The notes below the pieces were generated by a model. That model was not told the DNA's origin. It was given only the letters and a program-made list of their open reading frames with translations, and ran no database searches. Shown here piece after piece: positions 4,996 through 6,076 of a stretch of 6,076 bases of DNA (position 1 is the first letter of the stretch; each line of letters starts with the position of its first letter). Location of the stretch: positions 1 to 6,076 of the forward strand of contig USRA01000090.1 of NCBI GenBank assembly GCA_900557035.1, read 5' to 3'. Both the position numbers and the translations under genes were made by a program. The DNA is from an uncultured Prevotella sp. Its GTDB lineage: Bacteria; Bacteroidota; Bacteroidia; Bacteroidales; Bacteroidaceae.

Positions 4996-5895
4996 ATGCA
5001 AACGAAAAATAACAATATATTCTATCATCTGGTAGCCTTCCTGACGGTGGCGATCTGGGGAACCACCTTCGTTTCCACCAAGGTGCTGATGCTGAACGGG
5101 CTTTCTCCTGCTCAGATTTTCACCCTGCGTTTCAGCATCGCCTACGTGCTGATGCTGGCGTTCAATCATCGCCGTCTCTTTGCCGATTCCTGGCAGGATG
5201 AGGCTAAGATGGCGCTGCTGGGCATTACGGGCGGTTCGCTCTATTTCTGCAGCGAGAATGAGGCGATGAACTTTACCACCACCACCAATACCTCGCTCAT
5301 AGTCTGTTCGTGTCCGCTCTTTGCCACCCTGCTGGTTCGTTTGGTCTATAAGGATTCCAACCGCATCCATATTGTCCAGCTGCTGGGTTCTCTTCTGGCA
5401 TTTGTGGGTATGATCATCGTGGTATTGAACGGCAGGTTTGTGCTTCATCTTTCTCCTGTGGGCGATGCATTGGCGTTTACGGCGTGTATGTGCTGGGCGA
5501 TTTATTCGCTGCTGATGAAGTCAACCACGGGCGATTACAGCCCTGCATTCATCACCCGCAAGGTGTTTTTCTATGGTGTTCTCACCATCTTGCCTTATTA
5601 TATTTTCATCCCGGGTTTTCCTCCGCTCGAGGTATTCGCCCGTCCTCAGGTATTCGGCAATCTGCTCTTTCTGGGCTGCCTTGCCTCTATGATCTGCTTC
5701 CTCACGTGGAACTGGTGCATCTCAAAGCTGGGCACGGTCAAGGCCACCAACTGGGTCTATTTCAACCCGATAACGACGATGATTTTCGCCTCATGGGTGC
5801 TTGGCGAGCAGATTACCCCCTATTTCCTTGCTGGTGCCGCCTGCATCCTGATAGGAATGTATGTGGCGGATAAGAAAACGAAAGGGGAGCAGTAA
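4996..5895 (+). CDS. EamA-domain (DMT superfamily) transporter
   Basis: This 299-residue protein is almost entirely hydrophobic and has the usual length and ten-helix plan of the drug/metabolite transporter superfamily, in the inner membrane. It has two EamA repeats, about 10-145 and 156-291. The first begins with the typical WGTTFVSTK (21-29). The second ends with the hallmark pattern GTVKATNWVYFNPI (246-259) followed by SWVLGEQIT (266-274), and a short charged cytoplasmic tail (KKTKGEQ). Such proteins move small metabolites, often exporting amino acids, purines or riboflavin-like compounds; the substrate cannot be read from sequence. A stretch of residues TTTTNTS (94-100) at the start of a helix fits the usual polar site. 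The ATG follows an A-rich leader with a good promoter 25 bases upstream. It is divergent from the pseudouridine synthase (86-bp gap), and no other gene is seen in its transcript. Confidence 0.93.
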   Translation: MQTKNNNIFYHLVAFLTVAIWGTTFVSTKVLMLNGLSPAQIFTLRFSIAYVLMLAFNHRRLFADSWQDEAKMALLGITGGSLYFCSENEAMNFTTTTNTSLIVCSCPLFATLLVRLVYKDSNRIHIVQLLGSLLAFVGMIIVVLNGRFVLHLSPVGDALAFTACMCWAIYSLLMKSTTGDYSPAFITRKVFFYGVLTILPYYIFIPGFPPLEVFARPQVFGNLLFLGCLASMICFLTWNWCISKLGTVKATNWVYFNPITTMIFASWVLGEQITPYFLAGAACILIGMYVADKKTKGEQ

Positions 5896-5920
5896 GGAAA
5901 AATAGTTCAGAATCATTCCA

Positions 5921-5943
5921 CTCTAAGGTCAAAAGCTTTAGAG
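5921..5943. terminator. Weak hairpin downstream of the EamA transporter, possible terminator
   Basis: CTCTAAGG (5921-5928) can pair with CTTTAGAG (5936-5943) around a 7-base loop, with one G-T wobble. It starts 26 bases after the EamA stop codon. Neither strand has a strong T run directly after the stem (the minus strand has CTATTTTTCC about 20 bases on), so termination is uncertain. Its position between two convergent ends would suit a shared terminator. Confidence 0.35.
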
Positions 5944-5949
5944 CACGAT

Positions 5950-6076
5950 TTAGTTTATCACATCCACACGCTTTTGCTGGTGCCCCACTACATTCTTGCC
6001 ATACTGTTGCTTACATATATAATTAGGGTGTCCAGTTCTATGTTCCAATATTAACTCACTTGTTTGAGAGTTTTGG
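5950..6076 (-). CDS. Possible C-terminal end of an unrecognised minus-strand gene
   Basis: From the right window edge a minus-strand frame stays open for 41 codons and ends at TAA (5952-5950), just before the weak hairpin. The peptide is hydrophilic and protein-like, with ELILEHRTGHPNYICKQQYG near the front and ending KRVDVIN. I do not recognise a family. Codons such as AGA, ATA, TTA and TGT are commoner than in the neighbours, which would fit a gene of different origin. An open frame of this length is expected by chance in about one case in seven, and the opposite strand is also open here, so this is only a candidate. Confidence 0.3.
   Translation of the reverse strand, partial: QNSQTSELILEHRTGHPNYICKQQYGKNVVGHQQKRVDVIN

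Noticed and set aside
1..6076. A new multi-gene defence or biosynthetic system
   Set aside because: Neighbouring genes belong to known families, lie in separate transcription units on both strands, and show no shared pathway, mobile-element borders or repeats typical of such systems.

Overview
The window looks like chromosomal DNA of a Bacteroidota bacterium, most likely Prevotellaceae (Prevotella/Segatella-like). The main evidence is the promoters. Five start regions carry the Bacteroidota -7 element TAnnTTTG followed by CA, and one of them has a perfect -33 TTTG exactly 19 bases upstream. Shine-Dalgarno sequences are absent and leaders are A-rich or nearly missing. The encoded proteins also match families as they appear in gut and oral Bacteroidales. 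The genus is inferred, not proven.

Layout from left to right. (1) 1-262, minus: N-terminal end of a probable SF1 (Upf1/IGHMBP2-like) helicase that runs off the left edge. Its promoter and start codon sit in the loop of a perfect 14-bp inverted repeat. (2) 328-1197, minus: PfkB-family sugar/nucleoside kinase. (3) 1198-1395: a 198-bp divergent promoter region with mirror-image -7 boxes and a separate 11-bp inverted repeat. (4) 1396-3054, plus: AspT/YidE-type membrane transporter with two RCK_C (TrkA_C) domains. (5) 3092-3130: bidirectional terminator that overlaps the last codons of the next gene. (6) 3110-4909, minus: large RluA-family pseudouridine synthase with a coiled coil, a cysteine-rich linker and a 36-bp in-frame duplication. 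(7) 4910-4995: an 86-bp divergent promoter region containing a perfect DnaA-box 9-mer. (8) 4996-5895, plus: EamA/DMT-family transporter. (9) 5896-6076: a weak hairpin and a possible C-terminal fragment of an unrecognised minus-strand gene.

The four complete genes seem to be separate transcription units, arranged as divergent and convergent pairs with their own promoters. They do not form an obvious pathway: RNA modification, nucleic-acid unwinding, small-molecule phosphorylation and two metabolite transporters. The content reads as ordinary core or near-core genome. I found no CRISPR array, tRNA, rRNA, insertion sequence, toxin-antitoxin pair or defence cluster, and no convincing new multi-gene system. 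The most interesting signals are small-scale: the inverted repeat around the helicase start, the near-leaderless starts, the internal duplication and possible metal site in the pseudouridine synthase, and the terminator embedded in coding sequence.
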